DNA from: Ypsolopha sequella
Lineage: Eukaryota; Arthropoda; Insecta; Lepidoptera; Ypsolophidae
Length of the DNA stretch: 64,000 nucleotides
NCBI GenBank assembly: GCA_934047225.1
Contig: OW203990.1
Location: forward strand, 30,545,045-30,609,044
Reading direction: 5' to 3'
Below, piece by piece: positions 10,740 to 21,245 of this stretch. Position numbers and translations under genes: made by a program. The notes under the pieces were generated by a model that had not been told where the DNA came from, ran no database searches, and was given only the letters and a program-made list of their open reading frames with translations. How positions within the stretch are numbered: position 1 is the first letter of the stretch; each line of letters opens with the position of its first letter.

Positions 10740-11155
10740 TTGTTAGCACTTTCCACATTTTTAGTTAATTACAACCGCCCTAATCTGCGAGCTCTCCTCC
10801 CTGGCAAGCTTAGAGCAACGCGGACCTACGGCCGTAGGCAGGTCCGCGTTGCTCTAAGTTGGCAAGACGTGGCCATTCGAAGTGTCGTTCGCTCGCTTGT
10901 TAAAAAAGAAGGCATAATAAACGACCTAAGGAAGATATTATTCTGTCAAAAAAATCAAAACCCGGAAAGACTGCCCCCTACCCTGAATGCTCTTCAGCAT
11001 CACTGTAGGCGATCGGTATACCAAGCCAGTATCTAGGCTTGCGCGCATATGGCGGAAATAAATCCACCAGATCCATACGAGTATAGATGGTAGAAAAAAG
11101 CCGACAAACTCCTACCAGTTTGGATTAATATTCCTACTGTTTCTGCAGCATGTCA
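10740..11155 (+). pseudogene. Fragment of the same unidentified family, piece B
   Basis: A 98-residue frame followed by further readable codons after a stop. The order is the same as in piece A: an ALQHH...VYQASI block resembling ALHQHF...VFQAVHVWGQ, then a W-rich block ending LPVWINIPTVSAACH, resembling TWTDLPVAADAC. Several stops break it. A near-perfect palindrome lies inside at 10809-10858. The family is not recognised. Confidence 0.4.
10809..10858. repeat. Near-perfect palindrome (hairpin)
   Basis: The arms CTTAGAGCAACGCGGACCT (10809-10827) and AGGTCCGCGTTGCTCTAAG (10840-10858) are perfect complements. The centre contains the palindrome CCTACGGCCGTAGG. The whole is a palindrome apart from a 4-base insertion, CAGG, on one side. 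Confidence 0.9.
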
Positions 11156-11229
11156 TCACAATTAAGTGCTCTCTGCAAATGTTCTTGTAAAAAATAACTC
11201 AAATTTAATACTTATTTTAAATGCTACAT

Positions 11230-11735
11230 GGTCTGTTCTCCAGTCCTTGCAGCGATGCCAAGTTGACTGGCGTTACGTGGAGATGCTGAAATGTCTTTAT
11301 GACTCCGCTACAATGTCTGTTCAAGTACACGGTGTACAATCAAAACCCATACACCTTCAGCGCGGTGTGAGACAGGGGGATGTTATTTTCCCAAAACTGT
11401 TCACCACCGCGCTGGAGGACATCTTTAAAACACTGGACAGGCATGGTCGAGGCATAAATGTGAACGGAGAGTACATTTCGCATCTTCGTTTTGCCGATGA
11501 CATCGTCATAATGGCGGAATCGCTGCAAGAACTGGAGGAAATGATGCGCAGCCTAAGTGATTCTTCCAGACGAGTGGGCCTGCGGATGAACTTGGATAAG
11601 ACTGAGGTCATGTTCAACCGTCATGTCATCCAAAGGCCAGTAACCACCGCCAATGTCAGTATCGAAGTTTTTCAAAAATTCACTGGTGGACATAAAAATC
11701 GACTCAAGCATTGTTGTCCTACATTCAAGGGAATA
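11230..11735 (+). pseudogene. LINE (RTE-like) reverse-transcriptase fragment, left part
   Basis: The reading frame contains RT boxes: GVRQGDVIFPKLFTTALE, then FADDIVIMAES and GLRMNLDKTEVMFN. These are the palm and following motifs of RTE-like endonuclease/RT proteins. The frame is cut by the Tc1 element starting at 11736. Related codons, including a TYG block, seem to resume at about 13278-13400, so the Tc1 inserted into an already truncated LINE. Confidence 0.75.
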
Positions 11736-13275
11736 ACCCAATCATACAAACATAAACATATGAAATATATATATAATTTTAAAGGTATAGGCCTCCACCT
11801 TTGAATAAATGAATTTTGGTTTAAAAGTATTCGCTATATAGGACGTAAAATTCATTTACCGTATTTGAACAGTTTTTACCTCGTACAGATACGTACGCGT
11901 TAAGCTCCCTTTATCCCGTTAAAAGGACGTGCAATAATTTTTTTTCCTCACTTGCTTACACAATTTCAACCTGTTAACAACTACCCTAATTACCCAGTGA
12001 TTACGTCATCCGAAAATGGACACCACGCCATTAGAGGCCACTCAAGTGCTTACCCTATTGCGATTGGGGCGGAACCAACGAAGCGTGGCTGCAGAATTAT
12101 GTACACCTAAGCCAATCAGCTGTCTCCAGAGTCTTCAGGCGCTTCGTGGAGAACGGCGGCGTCATTCGGAGGCCAGGGTCTGGCAGAACAAGATGCACTT
12201 CTGAGCAAGATGACCGCTTCATCGTTTCAAGTTCTTTAAGAAATCGTCACATGACCGCAGTTGAGATCCAACAAGAACTCAGACAAGCACGAGATCGGGC
12301 TGTAAGTCGGCGAACGATCGTTAGAAGACTAAAGAAAGCTAACCTGACACCAAAAAGACCAGCAACCGGGCCCCAACTGACCACAGCTCATCGGCAAGCG
12401 CGACTTCAATTTGCCCGAGAACACATAAACTGGACCTTGGACCAATGGCGCTCCATTTTGTTCTCTGACGAGTCCCGAATGTGCTTGCATTGCAACGACG
12501 GGAGAGCACGGGTCTACAGGAGGCCTGGGGAACGCTATGCGCAGTGCTGCATCACTGAAACCGTTGCCTACGGAGGAGGTTCTGTTATGGTGTGGGCAGG
12601 CATTTCGTTGGATGCAAAGACCGACTTGGTTTTTGTGAATGACGGGACTGGCAGGGGTGGTTTAACCGCTCACCGGTATATTGAAGATATTCTACAGCAA
12701 CATGTCGTGCCCTATGCAGGATTTGTCGGCGATAGCTTCGTGTTAATGCACGATAATGCGAGGCCACATGTTGCTGCAACGGTGCGGCAATATATAACCG
12801 AGGTGGGGATACCCACATTGGACTGGCCAGCGCGAAGCCCCGACCTTAATCCCATTGAGCACATGTGGGATGAGGTTAAGAAAAGAGTAAGAAAGCGGAA
12901 TCCAGCTCCTGCGTCACTCAGTGACCTGAAAATTGCGATGATGGAAGAATGGGATGCCATTCCACAGACAGCAGTCAACAAAACTTATTAGGTCAATGAA
13001 GAACCGGCTGCAAGCAGTTATAAGGGCTAGTGGGGGGAACACGAAGTACTAATGTTAAACTTAATTAATGAATAAATGAATGATTTTGTAAAAGAAGGTT
13101 TTTTTTTAATTTTTCGCTATTTGATTATTTCAATATTTATTAATACATCACTTAAAAAAAAATACAGCCTGTATAGCAAATACTTAAAGACAAAAATGCA
13201 TTTAATCAAAGGTGGAGGCTTATACCTTTAAAATGATATATATATTTCATTATATTTATGTTTGTATGATTGGGT
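11736..13275 (+). mobile_element. Tc1-like DNA transposon (DD34E), frameshifted
   Basis: A 1540-bp element with terminal inverted repeats of about 74 bp. The outer ends read ACCCAATCATACAAACATAA on both sides in inverted orientation. It is flanked by TA at 11734-11735 and 13276-13277, the Tc1/mariner target duplication. The inner repeat ends carry CCTCCACCTTTGA. The transposase gene within it has one frameshift, so the copy is probably non-autonomous. Confidence 0.93.
12016..12991 (+). pseudogene. Tc1 transposase with one frameshift
   Basis: The N-terminal helix-turn-helix part starts at ATG 12016 (MDTTPLEATQVLTLLRLG). It shifts frame near 12098-12104 and continues in the frame that is open to 12991. 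The catalytic triad is visible: Asp in FSDES, Asp in MHDNARPH and Glu in NPIEHMWDE. There are 34 residues between the second Asp and the Glu, the DD34E signature of Tc1. GGGSVMVWAGIS and WPARSPDLNPIE are standard family blocks. Without the frameshift the length (~325 residues) would be normal. A single-base assembly error cannot be excluded. Confidence 0.9.
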
Positions 13276-13277
13276 TA

Positions 13278-13908
13278 CTTAGAGAATATACCAAAGGAGA
13301 CGCCTTTAACAGGCGTTCCCCTCTGCCAAAGGTATGAGATTCTAAACTGCTGCCGTTAATTCGAGAGAATGATGACATATGGAGTGTGGCGATATCTCGA
13401 AAAAATACTACAAGTCAACAAGAGCTTCTTCACGACAAAAATAAATAAAGGCACGTTAAAAAAATATCAACGGTACAACAAATGGGACGAAATAAATCTA
13501 AATCATGATTATTTAAACTTTTTTTATAAATAAAAACCCCTGGAATAGAATATATATACGATCTTATTATTTGGTAAGGTATATCAGTTTTATAATACGA
13601 CAATACTGCCTTACACCGCAGATATTATAAACCTTTTTCTGAAATGTCGATTCAAAAAGTCGAGGATTCATACTGCAGGCATTATGATTGCTGATTTGAC
13701 AGAAATAACTTGACACATTTTATTGATTAAACAAATAACTTCATTCGGCTTCTTTGTCCTCGAATGTTATAGATATACATGCGATCCGTGTTTGTGTATT
13801 AAATTATTTGATTTGTAATTATTTTTTAAATTTTCGTTATTTTAGTAGGTACATAGTATTTTTATCGAAATTTACATTTTACTTGGTTGACTGGCACTAA
13901 GACATAAA
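13278..13908. other. Degenerate LINE remnant followed by AT-rich DNA
   Basis: The first ~130 bp seem to continue the RT fragment interrupted by the Tc1 element. The remaining ~480 bp is AT-rich and holds nothing recognised. Confidence 0.5.
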
Positions 13909-14180
13909 ATGGACCCGCAACCGGGCTTTTCAAAAAACACGGACGCAAACTTTCTTTCACCGAGAAAGAAAAGAACACGTCGTGCAATAGTTCCTGGTGA
14001 AAAAGAAATTATTCTTAAGGTATACAAGTACGTGGTGAAAAATTGGCCGAAAGCACCCGAATTATGGGCTATACTGCTGCCTGTATTGAAAAGGTGGTTG
14101 CAATGACTGGAGTATCAATGGCAACTATATATCGCATCATAAGAGAATATAAAGCAATGAAAATAGATACAGAGTCTTAA
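13909..14180 (+). pseudogene. Transposase-like N-terminal DNA-binding fragment
   Basis: Starts at ATG 13909. A basic segment (RKKRTRRAIVPGEKEIILKV) leads into a helix-turn-helix-like region that shifts frame near 14085. It then continues AMTGVSMATIYRIIREY and stops TAA near 14180. The pattern resembles the N-terminal DNA-binding region of insect DDE-type transposase relatives. No catalytic domain follows, so this is a truncated copy. The assignment is tentative. Confidence 0.5.
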
Positions 14181-14242
14181 TTCAATATGATTTCCGCTAC
14201 ATCAATAAAATGACAACCTCTATAGAAGGTTCTTAAATTCAA

Positions 14243-14365
14243 GTGTACAGAGTATCGCTAATAGACAACTTTTCGCCAAAAATAATATTTTTTGCGTTTT
14301 TTTTTTTACTTTTACGTAGAAATTGAGTCAGCTGATTCAATAAGTTTTGTACTAGGAAGTGGAAA
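14243..14365. repeat. Diverged single copy of an inverted-repeat arm family
   Basis: The segment from TACAGAGTATCGCTAATA to GTACTAGGAAGTGGAAA follows the same order of blocks as the arms at 15778-15955 and 17086-17262 (…AGTATCG…, TTTTTTGCG, …GAGTCA…, TTTGTACT…GAAGTG), but is diverged. Confidence 0.5.
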
Positions 14366-14552
14366 ATATATACGACAAAAATACTTTTTATTAACAAATG
14401 GGACCTTTTAACGATATACAATCTACCCTAAAATCATCATGATAAATATAAAATATTGAAATGCAAAACAGTAAAAAAAAGGTTTTATCCCCTGACATTT
14501 GCAAACGTCACCATTCTCTCGAATGAACGGCCGGAGTTTATATCTAACGCGT

Positions 14553-14561
14553 TATATAAAA
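14553..14561 (+). promoter_or_regulatory. TATA box upstream of the THAP exon
   Basis: TATATAAAA lies about 75 bp upstream of the THAP-domain ATG. It is in GC-richer sequence than its surroundings, as expected for a core promoter. The start site is not determined; CAGC/TCAT initiator-like bases follow at 14568-14585. Confidence 0.45.
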
Positions 14562-14626
14562 CTAGTTCAGCCGCCATTTCTGTCATACGATTCCCGAACG
14601 TCTTTGCATAAAGAGCTCCGAGAAAA

Positions 14627-14706
14627 ATGCCGTTTTGTGCTGTGTATGGGTGCAAAACAATGTCTAACACATCAAATTTACAAAAAGATGGTGTTACATT
14701 TCACTT
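14627..14706 (+). CDS. THAP zinc-finger domain, first coding exon (partial gene)
   Basis: A short exon encodes 26 complete codons starting MPFCAVYGCK and ending GVTFH before a canonical donor TT|GTAAGT at 14707. The spacing C-A-V-x-G-C, then D-G-V-T-F-H, is the N-terminal signature of the THAP C2CH DNA-binding domain, and an intron directly after this block is plausible. The downstream half (W, second C, H, AVPTIF-type end) was not found in the window, so the gene is truncated or continues in a form not recognised. THAP domains occur in host DNA-binding proteins and in P-element-type transposases; which applies here is not decidable. Confidence 0.55.
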
Positions 14707-14803
14707 GTAAGTATATTTTTGGTTATTTCATTCGTAATTTACTCATATCCAACATTTTTGAAAATGTATAAAATTCATATTTGGCGCCATAACTTCTTCA
14801 CGA

Positions 14804-14862
14804 TGACGTAGGCGTACTCCCTACGAGACTAACTTAGTCTCGTAGGGAGTACGCCTACGTCA
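14804..14862. repeat. Perfect 28-bp palindrome with 3-nt loop
   Basis: The left arm (14804-14831, starts TGACGTAGGCGTACTCC) and right arm (14835-14862) are exact reverse complements separated by ACT. This is the longest perfect short hairpin in the window. It lies in the presumed intron after the THAP exon. Confidence 0.95.
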
Positions 14863-15777
14863 CAATTCAGGAATGCGCCGCAGCGAGACTATTTTTGGTG
14901 TTGCCAACTACTACAAAAAATTACCTAGAAATTCATCAATACCTTAACATTAATTCACCTTAACTTGATTTTTGTGTTGAGAAATATGCTACTATTTCAT
15001 AAAGTGTACAGCAAAATTTAAGTATTTATATTTTTCTTGTACCGAATCCACTGTTATTTTTATTTTTCTAAAACTAATTTCAATTTATTCATCGTAGGCA
15101 GCAATATAAGCAATAGTTAATTAATATTTTTACTGAAAATATATAAATCTACTTGCTCGAAAAATTCAACAACTATATTTTTTCTAAAACTTAAGAATTT
15201 ACCTAAAAATCAGAACTTAAAAACTATGGCAACACAGTAGTCTCGCTGCTCCAAACAGGCTGCCATGTAGCCTCGTCGGGAATAGCTAGGCATGTATCAG
15301 TTATTATCGATGGTTTCTTGATTTAATAGGTATGTTTTTTATTCTTAAAATCTTGAGTTTTCTTTGAGTTGGTCCATCACTGTTCAATTTACCTATTCGC
15401 TAATTTAATTTAATTTATCTAGGTGTTAAAGTACCAGGACAACATAAATTTGTAAGAGGTAATATTTGTTAAAAATTACGCAAATATGGAACACGTAAAG
15501 TGGAACTAGTGACAACGAAGTTATCATTAGTACCATTATTTCAAATTCCATTCATAGTGGAACTAGTGTTGATAAAAATTATCATTAGTTCCATCATGGT
15601 ACAAATCATGGTACTAGTGTCAACGATCCATCAGTTTTAAAATTTTAATAATTTTTTGTTTGTTTATGACTAATAAATAGATCTATCTCTATAAATGTTT
15701 TCAATCTTAGATAAATTTAAGTTATCTGAAGAAATTAAATGTTAATTGTATCTTATAATATTATATATTATATACTT
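14863..15777. other. AT-rich non-coding stretch
   Basis: No gene is seen. GTGGAACTAGTG-type blocks recur two to three times between about 15497 and 15625 in partly inverted order, suggesting decayed repeats. Confidence 0.5.
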
Positions 15778-17262
15778 AAGGTCTTTCAATTGAAATTGAA
15801 AGTAATTTAGGAGGTGACTCAGTATCGTTAATACATCACATTCCACTGCAAAGTACTTTTTTTTTTGCGCGATTTTTTTCTTCACTTGTCCATACAAACT
15901 GAGTCACCTGATTGGACCACTTTGTACTGAGAAGTGAAAAAAAAGTTTTATTTTATTTTATTTTATTTATGAACAAAAATCCACAGCAAATACATAAAAT
16001 ATTAACTAAATATTACATCAGCTAATAGTGCCAATTACGGATTTCACTATGCTAACAATAAAACTGGTTTTTACTCTGACTCTTTTTCAGTGCACGCTGC
16101 TCGATTATGGAATCGTCTACCTGTATCCGTTCAAAACTGTCGTACTCTGAATACCTTTAAAATTAAACTAAAAGCTCACTACTTTAGTGAACTATACCCC
16201 TAACTCATCTATCATTTATTCATTTGATTAACATTTCATCCACAGTTATCTTTTTTATTATTATATATGTGTAAATGTATGTATTTTTAAAAGTATATTT
16301 ATTATATTATTTATGTTATATTTTTGTGTATGTTTATGTACTAGTTTATTATAGTGTAAGGAATCCCCCATTAATAAGTCTATGTAGTTTACTCTTAAGT
16401 TTGATTTCGTGACATTTACACGCTCCTCTTTATTTTTTCTGTTTTCTTTTTCACCCAAAGGTTGCCTGGAAGATATTGCTATTAGCAATAAGTGCCGCCT
16501 TTGTACACTGTAAATTTTTTTAATGTTTTTTTTTTCATGTTTTTGTGTAAATGTACATTAAGTGTAATAAATAAAATAAAATAAATAAATATATATAATG
16601 TTATACTAGGAACTAACATGAAACAATTTGCAATAAACTAAATTAAGAAAAAGAAAAAGACGCAAGACTCTGTGTTGACTTGCTAAACTAGATATTGGTG
16701 TCAGATCGATGTCACATGTCTGACAGGACCAAACCCGATTCAAGCGCTCCGTCCCTGTCGTTTCAATACTGAAAGAAAAAGACAGAACACCTATACCAAG
16801 CCTAGTCCCGCCAACATGCCACACCGAATCGTCGACATTGTTTGTGAGAATGCTTAGACCACAATTAGGCCTAAGTGAGAATGTGTGGAGTGATGAGTGT
16901 ATGTGTACGTGTACTTGTGTGGGTCTGTTTTTTCAGGTGGGCATAAAGGTGAGTTTACATAGAATAAGTTTTATTCGTGATGTAGGTTAAGAGTATAACT
17001 TAAACTGTTAAACGTGTTAAATAAATAAAATTGTGAATAATAAATAGTACCTATATACTCGTAGATAAGGTTTATAATAAGTTCGCGCAAAAAAAACTTT
17101 TTTTTCACTTCTCAGTACAAAGTGGTCCGATCAGGTGACTCAGTTTGTATGGACAAGTGAAGAAAAAGTTCGCGCAAAAAAAAGTACTTTGCAGTGGAAT
17201 GTGATGTATTAACGATACTGAATCACCTCCTAAATTACTTTAAATTTAAAGTAAAAGGCCTT
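15778..17262. mobile_element. Composite element with ~175-bp inverted repeats enclosing a LINE tail
   Basis: The left arm (about 15778-15955) and right arm (about 17086-17262) are inverted copies. Shared blocks include TTAGGAGGTGACTCAGTATCG, CATTCCACTGCAAAGTAC, ACTTGTCCATACAAACTGAG and CTTTGTACTGAGAAGTG. Each arm also contains its own inverted GGTGACTCAG/CTGAGTCACC pair. The ~1.1-kb interior holds a LINE 3' end rather than a transposase. A clear target duplication is not seen. It could be one foldback-type element, or two opposite copies of a smaller MITE. Confidence 0.65.
16030..16600 (+). pseudogene. LINE 3' end fragment inside the composite element
   Basis: Readable codons at about 16060-16200 (SVHAARLWNRLPVSVQ, then a lysine-rich end) match the usual C-terminus of jockey/CR1-type RT proteins. 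A 3' UTR follows and ends in an AATAAAATAAATAAATA tail near 16565-16595. The 5' part is missing. Confidence 0.6.
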
Positions 17263-17520
17263 ATATATTGTTTGCAACACAAGATGACGGAGCGCCCCTG
17301 CCGGACGAGCGTGGCAACAGTTTGAGTCATCGACGGCTGCGCGCGCACGGTGGATATAAAAGGCTGTAACTGAGCGGCGCGCGCCATTGTGTTTTGCAAC
17401 TTTGTGCTGAAGTGATTAAATCATGGTTTACATTTCTTTCGTGACTCCTGACCAAGACCTGCAGACCATCAGCCGCCTGTATCTAACAATATCATACCGT
17501 GATGATACATAGCCTAATAC
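17263..17520 (+). promoter_or_regulatory. Core-promoter-like segment with TATA box
   Basis: A GC-rich island in AT-rich DNA contains TATAAAAG at 17355-17362. GCGGCGCGCGCCATTGTG follows about 25 bp downstream, then ATG at 17423 opening a 29-residue frame (17423-17512). This could be an LTR or gene 5' fragment. No coding family is recognised in the short frame. Confidence 0.35.
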
Positions 17521-17839
17521 CTTCCTCAAGAAACTACGTTACAATGAAAATTGCATCAAAATCCAATGAGATGTTCCCAAGTTATAAGCAAGCGTCCATA
17601 CAGACACAGACAGATGTTGCATTTTATATGTAGATATAGAGAAGATTTTGTCCAGCTGAACAGATTCTGATGGAATGGTGTCAGTAATGTATTTATCGAT
17701 AAACGTGTTCCCAACTCTATTAAATTTAACGCACACATTCAAAGACCGTACGTATTTACGTAAATTTGTGTTGCAGGTGTGCAAATTGCATGTGGGTGCG
17801 TTTGTAGAAACATGATTCGGTTATGTAAGGGTGGTTACC

Positions 17840-18390
17840 TCATCCCCCACCAAACGTGGCAGAACCGACTGTATGTGGAAATACGCCTAAAACTGGTCCA
17901 GTGTTATCTTGTCTAAGTTGGGTTATTTCCTTAAATGTAATACCGCAGTGCTTAAAGGCTAAAGTAATCAACCAGTGCGTCCTTTCAGTGATGACGTACG
18001 GCGCTGAGACGTGGTGTCTTACCAAGCTATGGAGCGGGCTATGCTTGGGATATCTCTGATGGATAAAATCCGTCAGAGATCGAAAGTGACCGACATAGCC
18101 TACCGAATTAGTAAGTTAAAGTGTCTGTGGGCTGGCCATATTTGTCAACAACACGATAGCCGTTGGAGCTGAAACGCGTTGGAATGGAGACCACGTACAG
18201 CAAAGCGTAGCGTAGGCCGACCTCGTGCCCGCTGGACCAGCGACCTGAAGGATACGGGTAGCGGCTGGATGAGGATGACGCAGGACCGCTAAGAGTGGCG
18301 TGATATTGGAGAGGCCTATGTTCAGCACACACAGGCTGATGGATGGATGTATGGATGGATGGATGGATGGATGGATGGATGGATGGATTG
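17840..18390 (+). pseudogene. RTE-like LINE 3' end with (TGGA)n tail
   Basis: Frames interrupted by stops and shifts read the C-terminal RTE pattern: SVMTYGAETW, then a MLGISLMDKIRQRSK-type block, CLWAGHI, a GRPRARWTSDLK block and [11 protein letters not shown]. The sequence ends in a TGGATGGA microsatellite at about 18335-18390, the usual terminus of this LINE type. A second 3' end of the same family lies in smu1 intron 1 at about 61500-61660. Confidence 0.8.
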
Positions 18391-18614
18391 TTACATACGA
18401 TTAATTAACTACCTAAGTTCCTAAATTCTTGTCTTACGTGGCCTTCGAAAAAAAATTATATAAAATAATATTGTGAAGCAATTTTCTCGTAAACTATTAG
18501 ATTTATCAAAAAAGTTGTAATAAGTAAAGTTATAGACAAATTTATACTTAACAATTTTTTCCTTATATGAATGTTTACACTGTTGATTGTTGGCACTTGG
18601 TGGAACTTGGAATA

Positions 18615-18739
18615 CATAATGAACAGAAAATCACTTCACTTCAACTTCAACTTCCCACAGAAAATCAATCACTGTGGGATAGTATCCCACAGAAAATCAA
18701 TCACTGTGGGATAGTACAAGTGATTTTCTGTTCATTATG
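18615..18739. repeat. Short inverted-repeat element (MITE-like)
   Basis: Perfect 22-bp arms, from CATAATGAACAGAAAATCAC at 18615 and its complement ending 18739, enclose two copies of a ~32-bp unit (CCCACAGAAAATCAATCACT...). Each inner unit can itself pair CCCACAG with CTGTGGG. Confidence 0.75.
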
Positions 18740-18769
18740 TTTTCCTTATATGTTTTTATTTAGCAGTTA

Positions 18770-18896
18770 GGGCTTGTTTCACCACTTCCAGATAAGTGCC
18801 TGATAGTTATATGTGACATATAACGCATACAAAATGTGTTCCATTTTTAAACTTATCTTCTGGATATCACTTATCTGGAAGTGGTGAAACAGGCCC
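18770..18896. mobile_element. MITE, Harbinger-like (127 bp)
   Basis: Terminal inverted repeats of about 28 bp (GGGCTTGTTTCACCACTTCC; right end GAAGTGGTGAAACAGGCCC) are flanked by TTA at 18767-18769 and 18897-18899. A 3-bp TTA duplication and GG-starting ends fit PIF/Harbinger MITEs. It has no coding content. Confidence 0.75.
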
Positions 18897-18899
18897 TTA

Positions 18900-19583
18900 G
18901 TGTTTTTGAGTTATGATAAAATCAAAAAATTTTTTAATAAAAAAAATGATTTTTATGGTGGCCATTTTGTGTTTGTTTTTTGTAAGAAGAGTTTATTTAG
19001 GAACATCCTGAAGAATAATTACCATCAAACAGCAAAACTTTATCATGACCGGTAACTTTATCATGACCGGTAACTCACACTGAAGCATTCATACCTACTA
19101 TAAGTGTGAGGCGTAACGTCGTCGCGTAAACGTCTTCACTCGCCCAGATGAACGCAGTCTAAATCTGCTGAAACTGGTCGGCTTTCCCCATCATAGCAAG
19201 TATTGAGGTGAGCCGTTTTTATATAAATCATGAATTATCCTCAAGCTCATTTAATTCTATATTTTTTTTTTGTTCATAATTGTATAATAATTCATAATTG
19301 TAGTTGTATTTCTATTTTTTTTTCTATGTAGAGGTGTTTTTTATATACCAGAAAATTATTGGCCATCCTTTATTTATCTGCGAAATGACACCACGCTTGC
19401 CTTAAGAGTATGACATAGCCAAAACAAAAACCAGTATCGGGCGTGGCTTATTAATTTTACGATAGCGCGCGGGTGGAAATTCGTCCCGGTCTCAAAGCTC
19501 GCGCCTACCATAGCTATAATATGAATAGAGTGGACGAGGTAGGGTCAAAAGTAATACGTATTTTATTTTATCGAATTTATTAG
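18900..19583. other. Non-coding stretch with one dispersed repeat copy
   Basis: Positions of about 19138-19230 are the inverted counterpart of about 10200-10290 (shared block CTGCTGAAACTGGTCGGCTT). Poly-T runs lie at 19262-19271 and 19316-19322. No gene is seen. Confidence 0.55.
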
Positions 19584-20031
19584 TGTTCACGCTACACTAC
19601 GTTACCAGCATGACGTTAGAACATGACGTGTGATTCGCGTGCGCATGCGCGGATGACCACTCCCCCCCCCCGCCGCGCGCGGATCGAGGCGCGCGCGGGC
19701 GCTGGACTCGCTCTGTTGCGTCCGAACTCTCGAGAGAACGACACACGTGTATAAACATTCGTGCCGCCGATACAAACAATCTCGCGTATTCACCGTGTCT
19801 TGTGAACATATAAGTGCTGTGTAATACTTCAAGACATCCAGCTCATCACTGCCCAAAGTGCCAGCATTAATCAGCTCAACGAGAGGAGACGACACGCGGC
19901 GCGTTTCGTCGGCTCACCGAAAACATCAAGAACAACATCAAAGGTCAGTCAGTTTACCCACAATTCTCTCGTGTCAACCCATCCGTTTATCCTCTTTCAT
20001 CATCTCTGCATTCCTGTAGCCAGCGGCTACA
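19584..20031 (+). repeat. 5' LTR of BEL/Pao copy 2 (448 bp)
   Basis: Begins TGTTCACGCTACACTACG and ends GTAGCCAGCGGCTACA. It contains CG-rich blocks and GTGTATAAACATTCG, a possible TATA-type region. It reads identical to 26978-27425. Confidence 0.95.
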
Positions 20032-20035
20032 TTTT

Positions 20036-20051
20036 TGGTCCTTCGGCCGGA
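20036..20051 (+). other. Primer-binding site, tRNA-Tyr-like, copy 2
   Basis: Four bases after the LTR: TGGTCCTTCGGCCGGA. The first ten bases match the tRNA-Tyr complement exactly; the rest matches after one missing A. Confidence 0.7.
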
Positions 20052-21079
20052 TCGAATTCTGGTCCTTACAGTCCATTTTCACAATTTTGGCCCTTCAAAC
20101 CGCTACTGAACCAGCCCTCGTCGAGTTACTACAGTCCATTTTCACCCGGTTACATATTTTGCCCCCTTTCCCGGCAAAAAATATTTTGTGGTTTCGAATA
20201 CCTATCGCGGGTAGATAATTAGAACCGCCGCCTGGAACATTCCATTTATCGGTTAGAACCGACCCCCCCACGCCCCTTTACAGAATAACTCATTTTCATC
20301 ACGGTTGTAATTATTGTTCAGCTCAGATAATATAATTATATCCATTCGGCCCAATTGTTTATTACAGTCCACTATATTTCTTTATTAAACCCCCCCCGTC
20401 ACTTCCAGGGATTAATTATCAGCCCTTATAAACCCCATACGTAAAATTAATTAAACTCAAAGTCAGCATTTTGCTCAACATTTTTTACATGTAATTCCCG
20501 ACCCAATCTTTTCAAATGTTCTCGAAGTGATTCAACTTTGCTCGTAAATACATAGTTCACATTTTAGTTTCATATCGTGTTACAACGTTTTGAGTACCTA
20601 CACTTCACTTTGTTTTCTATCGCGCGAAGAGGTGCAAATCTACCCACTGTCAAAGATAGTTCTCGTATCTTGCGAGATATTTTTTGTGAGAGTATAAATT
20701 CGCTTTATTTCGTGCATATACATACGTATTACGTATATTACTAAAGCGTGATTTCATCATTAGTTTGTCCGCTCATTTAGATCCGATTTCGGCTAGGTAT
20801 TTTATTATATAAATAGAATAGCATTTAGCTTCGTGTAAGCGGGAAGTAGCATAATAACATAAGAGTGAACAAGCCTTGTCGATTGTAATCTTGTAATCAC
20901 GGTAATCTTGTGTTGCAGTAATATATTGCCGAACAGTTTTATCCTGATATTGTCTGCTTTTTATAGTAAATTTTTTTTTTGTTTTTTCATCTCATCTCTG
21001 CTTTTATTGTTTATGGTACACATATAGGGTGTTCCAAGTTGGTGTATCAGCTCATATACAGGTTGTTTAAAAAAAAAAA

Positions 21080-21115
<36 letters not shown>

Positions 21116-21245
21116 CTCTGTCGTGTTTATTTTCCGTGTTCCGTTTGAACATAGTTTTTGTTACTTCGGCCCGCGCAAGTTACAAGTTATCCGCACGTTA
21201 GAGTTAGTAACGCTCAAGTTTTAATAACTCATTTTCAACACTAAA
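20052..21245 (+). other. 5' leader of BEL/Pao copy 2
   Basis: A ~1.2-kb non-coding leader with a pyrimidine-rich tract and a T homopolymer of over 30 at about 21083-21116. It is longer than in copy 1, with unshared blocks (for example around 20400-20650). The stretch from about 21000 to the ATG matches copy 1 closely. Confidence 0.8.
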
